This document shows, in pieces, positions 1-5,563 of a DNA stretch of 5,563 nucleotides. Source of the DNA: Verrucomicrobiales bacterium. GTDB taxonomy: Bacteria > Verrucomicrobiota > Verrucomicrobiia > Verrucomicrobiales > DEV007. Position numbers and translations under genes: made by a program. The number at the start of each line of letters is the position of its first letter. The first letter of the stretch is position 1. The stretch is taken from positions 1-5,563 of the forward strand of contig JALRFZ010000452.1 of NCBI GenBank assembly GCA_023253615.1. The letters are read 5' to 3'. Under the pieces are notes generated by a model, which saw only the letters and a list, made by a program, of their open reading frames with translations, was not told where the DNA came from and made no database searches.

Positions 1-945
1 GCTTTTCTCCAACTCCGCATCGGAGCCCAGGCCTACCAGAGCGGCAACTTTGAAAAAGCCGCGGAGGCTTTCGGCCAGGCCGCCGCCGAGGGCTCGCCGC
101 GCTATGAAAGCACCGCCTTCTACAACCTCGGCAACACCCTCTACCGTCGCGGCGAGACCGCCCTCTCGGCCCTCTCGCGCGCGCCGTCCGATCCCGATCA
201 GGTGCAGTCCCTCTCCGCACCCGGCGATGCCATGGGAAGCGCCATCCGCGAATGGGAGGGTGCCGTCGAGCACTACGAGACCGCCCTCGGCCTCAATCCT
301 GACAATACCAGAACCGCCCACAACCTCGACTATGTGAAGAAGCGGCTCGAGGCGCTCAAGAAACAGCAGCAAGAGCAACAGGAACAACAGCAGCAGAAAC
401 AGGATCAGCAGAAAGATCAGGACGAAAAGAAAGACGAGCAGGAAGAGAAAAAGGACGATTCGAAGAAGGACGATTCCCGACAGAACCCGGATCAGGATCA
501 GCAAGGGAATCAGGAGCCGCAGGACCAGGACTCCTCCTCCGGCGATTCCAAACCCGGGGATCAAAAGGGCGAAGACCCCGGACAGTCGAAACCCGAAGAT
601 CCTTCCCGGCCGAAAGACCCGTCCGATTCACCGCAGGATCCCGAAGAGGGCGAATCCGAAGGCAAGGACCAGCCCCCCGGCGACAAGCAACAGCCCGATT
701 CCGGAGAAAATCCGCCGGAAGAGCCCGAGACACCCCAGGATGGCAAGCTCGAGGCCAACCCGAACCAGGCCCAGCCCGGCCAGGCCAACGGCAACCCCGC
801 CCAGGGCCAGCCCATGCAGCGGAATCCCGAGACCGGCTACGCTCCCACCGAGGCGCGCCAACTCCTCGACGCCCTCGCCGATGAGACGGAGGTGAAAGCC
901 ATCCTCCCCAAGCCGGCCCGCGGCGAACGATTCAAAAACTGGTAA
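1..945 (+). CDS. batC: BatC-like TPR protein, 5'-truncated
   Basis: Open from the first base in frame 1 to TAA at 943-945, giving 314 visible residues; the start lies outside the window. Numbering from base 1, residues 5-31 look like one TPR (AYQSGNFEKAAEAF). Residues 39-52 (FYNLGNTLYRRGE) are helix A of a second TPR, whose helix B (AVEHYETALGLNPDN, 88-102) comes about 28 residues late. Residues 120 to about 268 are hydrophilic low complexity, first Q/K/D/E, then P/D/E/G/Q. The C-terminus (EARQLLDALADETEV, ending RFKNW) resembles the short conserved tail of BatC and BatB-TPR proteins. No membrane segment is visible. BatD follows 9 bases later and BatE after that, which supports the assignment. 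TPRs of this family are thought to scaffold the Bat complex at the membrane. The missing 5' part could instead be a VWA domain (a BatB-TPR fusion); this cannot be decided here. Confidence 0.85.
   Translation, partial: AFLQLRIGAQAYQSGNFEKAAEAFGQAAAEGSPRYESTAFYNLGNTLYRRGETALSALSRAPSDPDQVQSLSAPGDAMGSAIREWEGAVEHYETALGLNPDNTRTAHNLDYVKKRLEALKKQQQEQQEQQQQKQDQQKDQDEKKDEQEEKKDDSKKDDSRQNPDQDQQGNQEPQDQDSSSGDSKPGDQKGEDPGQSKPEDPSRPKDPSDSPQDPEEGESEGKDQPPGDKQQPDSGENPPEEPETPQDGKLEANPNQAQPGQANGNPAQGQPMQRNPETGYAPTEARQLLDALADETEVKAILPKPARGERFKNW
358..531 (+). repeat. Q/K/D/E low-complexity coding tract
   Basis: A run of CAG/CAA, AAG/AAA, GAT/GAC and GAG/GAA codons within the batC-like gene encodes an almost uninterrupted Gln/Lys/Asp/Glu stretch (residues 120-177). 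It is visibly more A-rich than the surrounding high-G+C sequence because these amino acids need A-rich codons. It has no exact repeat period. The protein segment is probably a disordered or single-helix charged linker between the TPR part and the conserved C-terminal tail. Such linkers are common in BatC and BatB-TPR proteins, so the base composition does not by itself mean foreign DNA. Confidence 0.7.
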
Positions 946-954
946 ACACTCCCC

Positions 955-2688
955 ATGCGGTCGTTCCTTGTGGTTCATTTTCTCCTTCTCTCCGCCGCGA
1001 TGATGCCGCTGCGGGCGCAGAATGCCGCGTCCCCGGGCACGCCCACCGACGACATCATCACCGTGAACGTGCTGCGCGACCGCATCGCCGTCGGCGAGAT
1101 CGGCCAGCTCTTCATCAAGGTCCGCAACGGCGACGCCACCATGCCCGAACGCATCGCCGTCGCCGGGCTCGAGGTGTCCTTCTCCGGCCAGCAATCCTCC
1201 ATCAGCATCACCGGGGGACGCCAGACCATCGAGACCACCTACTTCTACCGCATCCGCGGCGACCAACTCGGCACCTTCACCATCCCCGAATTCGAGGTGC
1301 GCATCGGCGAACGGATCGCGAAGACCAGGCCCATCGTCGTCCACATCACCGAAAACTCGGACCCCGAAGCCGCCCTCGACGCCACCAAACCCTTCTTCGG
1401 AAAACTCGAGCTCACCCGCGACACCTTCTACGTGAACGAGCTCGTGCCCTTCACCCTCACCGCCTACGTCCGCGGCCGCAACGCCATCCACGATGTCGTC
1501 ACCGCCGATCTCGACCACGAGAGCTTCGTCTTCCGCGCCTTCCGCGAAGTGCGCACCGATGGAGCCGACGTCGGCAACACCTACTACTCCTCCGCCGTGC
1601 TGCCCTCGCACCTCTTCGCCCTGAAGCCCGGCAACCACCGCCTCGGCCCCGGCAAGATCGTGGTGCGCACGCTCGAAGCCGACAGCAGCGGCTTCGGGCT
1701 TTCCACCTTCTTCCAGCGCACCGCCTCGCGCGAACTCGCCACGAACACCCTCAACGTCACCGTCAAACCCCTCCCCGACGGAGCGCCCGTCAGCTTCACC
1801 GGCGGCATCGGCAGCTTCCAGCTCACCGCCACCCCCTCCCTGACCACACTCGGAGTCGGCGATCCGGTGACCCTCGATTTCGAAGTCACCGGCGTCGGCA
1901 ATCTCCGCACCATGGGCGCGCCCGTCTTCGCCATCCCGCAGAAGGGCATCTGGAAAACCTACGAGCCTAACAAAAAGCTCAACGACGAGGAGGATTCCGA
2001 CGGATTCCGCACCGGCACGATCCGCTTTTCCCAGGTGCTCATCCCCGAGGCGCGCACCGGGACCATCCCCGAGTTCCACCTCACCTACTTCGATCCCGCC
2101 AAGGCGGAATACGTCACCCTCAAGACCGGCCCTTTCCCCATCACCGTGAATGAGGCGGCTCCGGGCGCTGCCCCCACCGTCGTCTCCTTCCCCGCCGGAG
2201 GCTCCTCCGAATCGGCCGCGAAACGGCCCGATCCGAGATTCGACGACATCCTCCATATCCGCACCGGCGCACCGCAATGGCTCGCCGAAGCCCCTTCGGG
2301 CCGGCCCGGCGCTCTTTTCTGGATCGTCCAGGCGCTCTTTTCGATCGCCCTTTGCACCGTGCTCGGCTGGGGGGCGGTGCGCTGGTGGTCGGCGTGGAAC
2401 GAATCCCGCCTCGCCCCCCTCGCCGAGGTCCCCTTCGCCAAAGCCATGAAGCGCCTCCCCGCGGCCGGTTCACCGCGCCGCGAGTTTTTCCACGCCGTCG
2501 CCGCCGCGCTCGCCTCATGGAAACGCGAGCATCCCTCCGCACCGCCGCAGGTCCTCGAAGTCGTCCGCCGCGTCTCCGAACGCTGCGATGTCGTGCTCTA
2601 CAGCGGCCAGGCGGAGCCCGACTCCCCCGTCTCCGCCTCCGAGGCCGGGGAATTTCTCTCCCTTCTCCGCCGCCTCCCGACGCGCTGA
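955..2688 (+). CDS. batD: BatD, oxygen-tolerance membrane protein
   Basis: 577 residues, a usual length for BatD. Residues 1-21 form a signal peptide (MRSFLVVHFLLLSAAMMPLRA). The long periplasmic part (about 30-450) is predicted beta-rich. It carries family-typical stretches: the opening ITVNVLRDRIAVGE, where a Ser/Asp-rich BatD strand pattern is expected, then PLPDGAPVSFTGGIGSF (from residue 272) followed by VGDPVTLDFEVTGVGNLRT (301-319). One transmembrane helix lies at about 453-478 (ALFWIVQALFSIALCTVLGW). A helical cytoplasmic tail of about 100 residues (479-577) follows. The ATG at 955 gives a clean signal peptide and lies 9 bases after the preceding stop; no SD is visible. Within the operon BatD is the large membrane-anchored periplasmic component thought to assemble with BatA/B and the TPR proteins. 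Its molecular activity is not established for the family. Confidence 0.9.
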   Translation: MRSFLVVHFLLLSAAMMPLRAQNAASPGTPTDDIITVNVLRDRIAVGEIGQLFIKVRNGDATMPERIAVAGLEVSFSGQQSSISITGGRQTIETTYFYRIRGDQLGTFTIPEFEVRIGERIAKTRPIVVHITENSDPEAALDATKPFFGKLELTRDTFYVNELVPFTLTAYVRGRNAIHDVVTADLDHESFVFRAFREVRTDGADVGNTYYSSAVLPSHLFALKPGNHRLGPGKIVVRTLEADSSGFGLSTFFQRTASRELATNTLNVTVKPLPDGAPVSFTGGIGSFQLTATPSLTTLGVGDPVTLDFEVTGVGNLRTMGAPVFAIPQKGIWKTYEPNKKLNDEEDSDGFRTGTIRFSQVLIPEARTGTIPEFHLTYFDPAKAEYVTLKTGPFPITVNEAAPGAAPTVVSFPAGGSSESAAKRPDPRFDDILHIRTGAPQWLAEAPSGRPGALFWIVQALFSIALCTVLGWGAVRWWSAWNESRLAPLAEVPFAKAMKRLPAAGSPRREFFHAVAAALASWKREHPSAPPQVLEVVRRVSERCDVVLYSGQAEPDSPVSASEAGEFLSLLRRLPTR

Positions 2689-2707
2689 GGCCGCGTCCCG
2701 ACCGCCC

Positions 2708-3481
2708 ATGACTTTCCGTCCCCTCATCCTCCTGCCCTGCCTCCTGATCTGCGCCACCCTCCGCGCCGAGGAGGCGACCCTCGCCTTTGCCGAAGCGAAC
2801 CGGCTCTATGAATCCGGCGACCACGCCGCCGCCGCCACCGCCTACGAAAGCCTCGCCGCCGCCGGCCACCTTTCCGCCGATCTCTATTACAATCTCGGAG
2901 CCGCCAAGGAAAAACTCGGCCGATCCGGAGAGGCCGTCCTCTGGATGCGGCGCGCCGCCCTCCTCGAGCCCGGCATGCCCGAGGCCCGGCAAAGCCTGGG
3001 TCACCTCCGCACCCGTCTCGCCTTTTTCGAGTTCGGCGAGACCTGGCTCGATCGCACCATCGCCGCACTGCCCGCCGGCTTCGGACGCTGGGCCTCCTCG
3101 CTCGCGCTCTGGGGCGGCCTCCTCGCCTTCGCCGCCGCCTTCGTCGTGCCCCGGCTCCAGCCGAACCGCTCCGCCTTCGTCACCCTCGGCCTCGTCCTCC
3201 TCATGGCCGCCTTCGTCTTTTCCCGCGTCGGACGCTACCGCGAACACCGCCTCGCCCCCGAGCGTTTCACCATCGTCATCGGAGAAAACGTCAACGCCGT
3301 CACCGCCCCCACCAGCGATGCCAAGACCGTCGTCGCCCTGCCTCCCGGGTCCGAGCTCCGGCTCCTCCGTGTCGCCGGTCCCTGGACCTATGCCGAGATC
3401 CCCGGCGACCTCCGCGGCTGGGTCCGCACCGAAACCAGCCGCCCCGTCTGGCCCCTCCCCGCTTCCCCCGCCGAATCATGA
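2708..3481 (+). CDS. batE: BatE, TPR/SH3 membrane protein
   Basis: 257 residues. A signal peptide spans about 1-20 (MTFRPLILLPCLLICATLRA); Cys15 is preceded by Ile, so it is a poor lipobox. Two TPRs follow: about 27-53 (AEANRLYESGDHAAAATAY) and 58-91 (LYYNLGAAKEKLGRSGEAV). Two transmembrane helices sit at about 128-147 and 155-172. A bacterial SH3-like domain at about 187-248 shows the usual ALPPGSELRLL and GWVRT pattern. Signal peptide, TPR, two helices and SH3b in this order is the classical BatE layout. An in-frame GTG at 2588 would extend it 40 residues but would overlap batD and lose the signal peptide, so ATG 2708 was chosen, 19 bases after the batD stop. No clear SD is seen. Its stop overlaps the next start (ATGA, 3478-3481), indicating translational coupling. 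Confidence 0.9.
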   Translation: MTFRPLILLPCLLICATLRAEEATLAFAEANRLYESGDHAAAATAYESLAAAGHLSADLYYNLGAAKEKLGRSGEAVLWMRRAALLEPGMPEARQSLGHLRTRLAFFEFGETWLDRTIAALPAGFGRWASSLALWGGLLAFAAAFVVPRLQPNRSAFVTLGLVLLMAAFVFSRVGRYREHRLAPERFTIVIGENVNAVTAPTSDAKTVVALPPGSELRLLRVAGPWTYAEIPGDLRGWVRTETSRPVWPLPASPAES

Positions 3482-4455
3482 AAATCCCCGCTCTTCCTCT
3501 CGCCCTCTTGGCGCTTTTGTCAGGATCCCTCCTTCACGCCGCCCCCACCGACCGGCTCGTCATCGGTGCCGAAGGCGGCAAGGGCCTCGCCATTGTCGAT
3601 CCCGCCGATGGCAACCGGCTCCTCTGGCATCGCCCCCTAGGCGCCGTCCACGATCTGCATCTGCTACCCAACGGCAACCTCCTCACCCAGGATGGATGGC
3701 CGCGCGTCATCGAGGTGAATCTCGCCAAGGAAATCGTCTGGGAATACGACGCCACCAACACCAATCGCAGTGAAGGCGACGGCAAGGTCGAGATCCACGC
3801 CTACCAGCGTTTCGACAACGGCAACACCCTCATCGTCGAGTCCGGTCCCGGCCGCCTCCTCGAAGTCGCTCCTGACAAAACCATCGTCAAAGCCCTGCCC
3901 CTCGTCGTTTCCAAACCCAACGCCCATTCCGACACCCGCCTCGTCCGCCGTCTCGACAACGGCCATTACCTCGTCGCCCACGAAGCCGACCAGATCGTGA
4001 AAGAGTATGATGCCGACGGGAAGATCGTGTGGGAGTTCCCCGTTCCCCTCTTTGGAAAGGCACCCGCCGGCGGCCATGGACCCGAGGCCTTCGGCGGCAA
4101 ATGCTTCGCCGCGATCCGGTTGAAGAACGGCAACACCCTCGTCTCCACCGGCAACGGCCACAGCCTCCTCGAGGTCACGCCGGCGAAGGAGATCGTCTGG
4201 AAGCTCGGGCAGAACGATCTGCCCGGCATCGTCCTTGCCTGGGTCACCACCGTCGAAGAGCTCGCGAACGGCAATCTCCGTTTCGGCAACTGCCACGCCG
4301 GCCCCGACCACCCGCAAATCATCGAAGTGACCAAGTCCAAGGAAGTCGTCTGGACCTTCAAGGATTTCACCCACTTCGGCAACGGCCTCGCCAACACCCT
4401 CGTCCTTGAAGGCGAAGCCGCGAAAAGTCTGCGCGCGCGTCTCGCTGCACTATAA
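3478..4455 (+). CDS. secreted PQQ/ASST-like beta-propeller protein
   Basis: 325 residues. The N-terminus is a signal peptide with probable cleavage after Ala21 (SLLHA/AP), so the protein is exported. The rest is a propeller-type repeat. The turn NGN or a variant recurs at residues 65-67, 114-116, 161-163 (NGH), 217-219 and 264-266, with a degenerate NGL at 302-304. Each is followed by a strand ending in an EVxxxKEIVW-type motif, with Trp at 50, 88, 185, 241 and 292; the blade near 140 has lost the Trp (KTIVKAL). Spacing is 47-56 residues, giving about six blades. The pattern is shared by PQQ-binding-like propellers and arylsulfotransferase-like proteins. I see no catalytic signature proving either, so substrate and function are unknown. 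The ATG overlaps the batE stop by 4 bases, making it part of the Bat transcript. A binding or scaffold role in the periplasm is only inference. Confidence 0.85.
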   Translation: MKIPALPLALLALLSGSLLHAAPTDRLVIGAEGGKGLAIVDPADGNRLLWHRPLGAVHDLHLLPNGNLLTQDGWPRVIEVNLAKEIVWEYDATNTNRSEGDGKVEIHAYQRFDNGNTLIVESGPGRLLEVAPDKTIVKALPLVVSKPNAHSDTRLVRRLDNGHYLVAHEADQIVKEYDADGKIVWEFPVPLFGKAPAGGHGPEAFGGKCFAAIRLKNGNTLVSTGNGHSLLEVTPAKEIVWKLGQNDLPGIVLAWVTTVEELANGNLRFGNCHAGPDHPQIIEVTKSKEVVWTFKDFTHFGNGLANTLVLEGEAAKSLRARLAAL

Positions 4456-4456
4456 T
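4451..4456 (+). promoter_or_regulatory. candidate -10 element TATAAT
   Basis: A perfect TATAAT lies across the stop codon (TAA 4453-4455) of the propeller gene, just before the structured intergenic region and 113 bases before the dehydratase ATG. Such an AT-only hexamer stands out in this high-G+C DNA. The hexamer 17 bases upstream (TCTGCG, 4428-4433) is a poor -35 and there is no exact extended -10. A start near 4463 would fall within the left arm of the inverted repeat. It may be a real promoter for the dehydratase or a chance string. Confidence 0.35.
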
Positions 4457-4553
4457 CTCCTACTCCTACTCTTACCTCATACTCCTACTCAAAACCCGAA
4501 CGTCCCTCTCCCCTCCGCCGAGTATGAGTAGGAGGTAAGAGTATGAGTGGGAG
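4457..4553. repeat. 34-bp inverted repeat of GAGTAN hexamers
   Basis: The left arm (4457-4490) and right arm (4520-4553) are inverted copies with 30 of 34 positions identical, separated by a 29-base C-rich loop (4491-4519). Read in the GAG direction each arm is a degenerate tandem hexamer: GAGTAT GAGTAG GAG, then GTAA, then GAGTAT GAGTGG GAG in the right arm. There is one extra G in the middle copy, at the same place in both arms. Three of the four arm differences are G/T swaps at the sixth hexamer position; the fourth is A/G at position five. As RNA the arms pair with one G-U and three mismatches. No U-run follows, so it is not a standard intrinsic terminator. It could terminate or stabilise the Bat transcript, or be a copy of a dispersed repeat. 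Confidence 0.9.
4530..4535 (+). promoter_or_regulatory. consensus Shine-Dalgarno AGGAGG
   Basis: AGGAGG followed by T, with 7 bases to the ATG at 4543, is an ideal ribosome binding site by position and sequence. It is too far (33 bases) from the dehydratase ATG at 4569 to serve that start directly. None of the other visible starts here (955, 2708, 3478, 4569) has a clear SD. It lies inside the right arm of the inverted repeat, so it could be masked when the long stem forms, or it could be a chance product of the G/A-rich repeat. Confidence 0.4.
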
Positions 4554-4572
4554 GGCTCAAGCCCTCCCATGA
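4543..4572 (+). CDS. possible 9-codon leader peptide
   Basis: ATG at 4543, seven bases after AGGAGG, opens a reading frame of nine sense codons (MSGRAQALP) that stops at TGA 4570-4572. That stop overlaps the dehydratase start as ATGA (4569-4572), a classical coupling arrangement. The ORF spans the whole hairpin at 4549-4568, so a ribosome translating it would melt the hairpin and end exactly at the downstream start. There is no run of a single amino acid to suggest charged-tRNA attenuation. The SD and ATG both derive from the G/A-rich repeat arm, so coincidence is a serious alternative. Confidence 0.3.
   Translation: MSGRAQALP
4549..4568 (+). promoter_or_regulatory. perfect hairpin abutting the dehydratase start
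   Basis: GGGAGGGCT (4549-4557) and AGCCCTCCC (4560-4568) are exact inverted copies around a two-base centre; realistically this is an 8-bp stem with a UCAA loop. T4548 and A4569 could extend it into the start codon. It occupies exactly the place where the dehydratase SD should be, and its 3' arm CCCTCCC is anti-SD-like. No U-run follows, so termination is unlikely; control of translation start, or the end of a dispersed repeat, fits better. Its first five bases (GGGAG, 4549-4553) are shared with the right arm of the long inverted repeat, so the two structures compete. Confidence 0.7.
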
Positions 4573-5563
4573 ACCCCCTCCTCGACTCCCGCGACGAATC
4601 GATCTACACCCTCCGCACGAAGGCCCCCGGACCGAGCGGAGTCCTGCCCTTCACCCAGGAGCAACTCGCCACCCATCCGAGCGGCCACCTCTTCGGCTGG
4701 ACGCAGAATGTCGGCATGGGCTGGCCTTCGGATCAGGTCGCAGGCGGCGATTACCTGATTCTCTCCACTCAGGGCGGGATCCGCCAACCGGACGGCAAAC
4801 CGATCGCCCTCGGTTATCACACCGGCCATTTCGAGGTCGGTCTGCTCATGGAGGAAGTCGCGAAAACGCTCACCTCGCTCGGCGGCGTGCCCTTCGCCGG
4901 CTTCGTCAGCGATCCCTGCGACGGACGCACCCAGGGAACCGACGGGATGATGGATTCCCTGCCCTACCGCAACGACGCGGCCACCGTCTTCCGACGCCTC
5001 ATCCGCTCGCATCCGACCCGCAAGGGCGTCGTCGGCGTCGCCACCTGCGACAAGGGCCTGCCCGCGATGATGATGGCCCTCGCCGCGATGCACGACCTGC
5101 CCACCGTGCTCGTGCCCGGGGGCGTCACCCTGCTGAGCGAGGATACCGACGAGGACCTCGGCCGCATCCAGACGATCGGAGCTCGCTACGCCCAGGGCAC
5201 CCTGAGCTACGCCGATGCCGCCGAAGCCGGTTGCAAGGCCTGTGCCTCACCCGGAGGCGGCTGCCAGTTCCTCGGCACCGCCGCGACAAGCCAGGTCATC
5301 GCCGAAGCGCTGGGCCTGACCTTACCACACTCCGCCCTCGCTCCTTCGGGCGCCGATATCTGGCGCGACATGGCCCGCCGCTCCGGAGCCGCCGTGGTCA
5401 CTCTTGAAAAGCGCGGCATCACGACGAAGGACATCCTCACCGACGCGTCTTTCGAACACGCCCTCGCCGTCCACGCCGCCTTCGGAGGATCGACGAACCT
5501 CATCATGCACCTCCCCGCGATCGCCCACCAGGCCGGCGTGCACCGCCCCAATGTCGAGGACTG
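4569..5563 (+). CDS. yjhG: YjhG/YagF-type D-xylonate dehydratase, 3'-truncated
   Basis: 331 complete codons are visible with no stop before the right edge, about half of the roughly 650-residue family. The protein belongs to the ILVD/EDD dehydratases. It converts D-xylonate to 2-keto-3-deoxy-D-xylonate in cytoplasmic pentose or sugar-acid catabolism, using an Fe-S cluster and a divalent metal. Visible signatures are [11 protein letters not shown] (Cys117), [11 protein letters not shown] (Cys160, Asp161, Lys162), [18 protein letters not shown] (Cys222, 225, 232) and FGGSTN (305-310). Cys117, Cys160 and probably Cys232 match the three cluster ligands; Lys162 matches the lysine that is carbamylated in homologues. 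The N-terminus ([15 protein letters not shown]) lines up from memory with E. coli YjhG near its start, supporting ATG 4569. No SD precedes it; the ATG sits against a hairpin and overlaps a possible leader stop. Substrate could be another aldonate, since no pathway neighbours are visible. Confidence 0.92.
   Translation, partial: MNPLLDSRDESIYTLRTKAPGPSGVLPFTQEQLATHPSGHLFGWTQNVGMGWPSDQVAGGDYLILSTQGGIRQPDGKPIALGYHTGHFEVGLLMEEVAKTLTSLGGVPFAGFVSDPCDGRTQGTDGMMDSLPYRNDAATVFRRLIRSHPTRKGVVGVATCDKGLPAMMMALAAMHDLPTVLVPGGVTLLSEDTDEDLGRIQTIGARYAQGTLSYADAAEAGCKACASPGGGCQFLGTAATSQVIAEALGLTLPHSALAPSGADIWRDMARRSGAAVVTLEKRGITTKDILTDASFEHALAVHAAFGGSTNLIMHLPAIAHQAGVHRPNVED

Noticed and set aside
628..2277. 549-codon open frame on the minus strand across batC and batD
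   Set aside because: Its translation is Gly/Glu/Asp/Val-rich low complexity without domains, as expected opposite GC3-rich coding DNA; the + strand genes have clear homology and signal peptides.
2588..2707. GTG upstream extension of batE
   Set aside because: It would overlap the batD coding end and bury the signal peptide 40 residues inside the protein; ATG 2708 is the sensible start.
2708..2767. BatE as a lipoprotein
   Set aside because: Cys15 is preceded by Leu-Ile rather than a small residue, so the lipobox is poor; a type I signal peptide fits better.
2141..3247. 368-codon minus-strand frame across batD and batE
   Set aside because: Gly/Glu-rich then Arg-rich composition with no motif; an antisense shadow of the two Bat genes.
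2787..3773. 328-codon plus-strand frame overlapping batE and the propeller gene
   Set aside because: Pro/Ser-rich out-of-frame translation; it would displace two well-supported genes.
4457..4553. CRISPR array
   Set aside because: There are only two arms, inverted rather than direct, made of hexamers with no spacers and no cas genes nearby.
4549..4568. intrinsic terminator
   Set aside because: The stem is GC-rich but is followed directly by ATGAACCCC, with no U-run.
4547..5407. 286-codon plus-strand frame overlapping the dehydratase
   Set aside because: Arg/Pro/His-rich translation from a shifted frame; the overlapping frame from 4569 matches YjhG/YagF motifs throughout and is open to the edge.

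Overview
The window is high-G+C bacterial DNA, densely coding and all on the + strand. Codons strongly favour C or G in third position (CTC, ATC, GCC). The gene content suggests a Gram-negative heterotroph. A Verrucomicrobiota-like host is my best guess from the gene style and the near absence of Shine-Dalgarno (SD) sequences, but that is inference and no rRNA or other marker is present to settle it.

Positions 1-3481 hold the 3' part of a Bat (Bacteroides aerotolerance-type) operon: a TPR protein cut off by the left edge (BatC-like, 1-945), BatD (955-2688) and BatE (2708-3481). The moxR, DUF58 and von Willebrand factor genes (batA/batB) that normally precede them would lie to the left. The Bat proteins form a membrane/periplasmic assembly linked to oxidative stress tolerance or envelope integrity; the exact biochemistry of the family is unsettled. 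A secreted six-blade-like beta-propeller gene (3478-4455) overlaps batE by ATGA, so it is probably translated from the same message.

Positions 4456-4568 form a short but highly structured intergenic stretch. It holds a perfect TATAAT hexamer over the stop codon of the propeller gene and a 34-bp inverted repeat whose arms are degenerate tandem hexamers (GAGTAN). It also holds the only textbook SD sequence I saw next to a start in the window, a possible 9-codon leader ORF, and a perfect 9-bp-arm hairpin directly against the next start codon. The leader's stop overlaps that start as ATGA.

Positions 4569-5563 (running off the right edge) encode the N-terminal half of a YjhG/YagF-type D-xylonate dehydratase, a sugar-acid catabolic Fe-S enzyme with no evident functional link to the Bat genes. 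The most interesting non-standard element is the structured leader between the propeller gene and this dehydratase.
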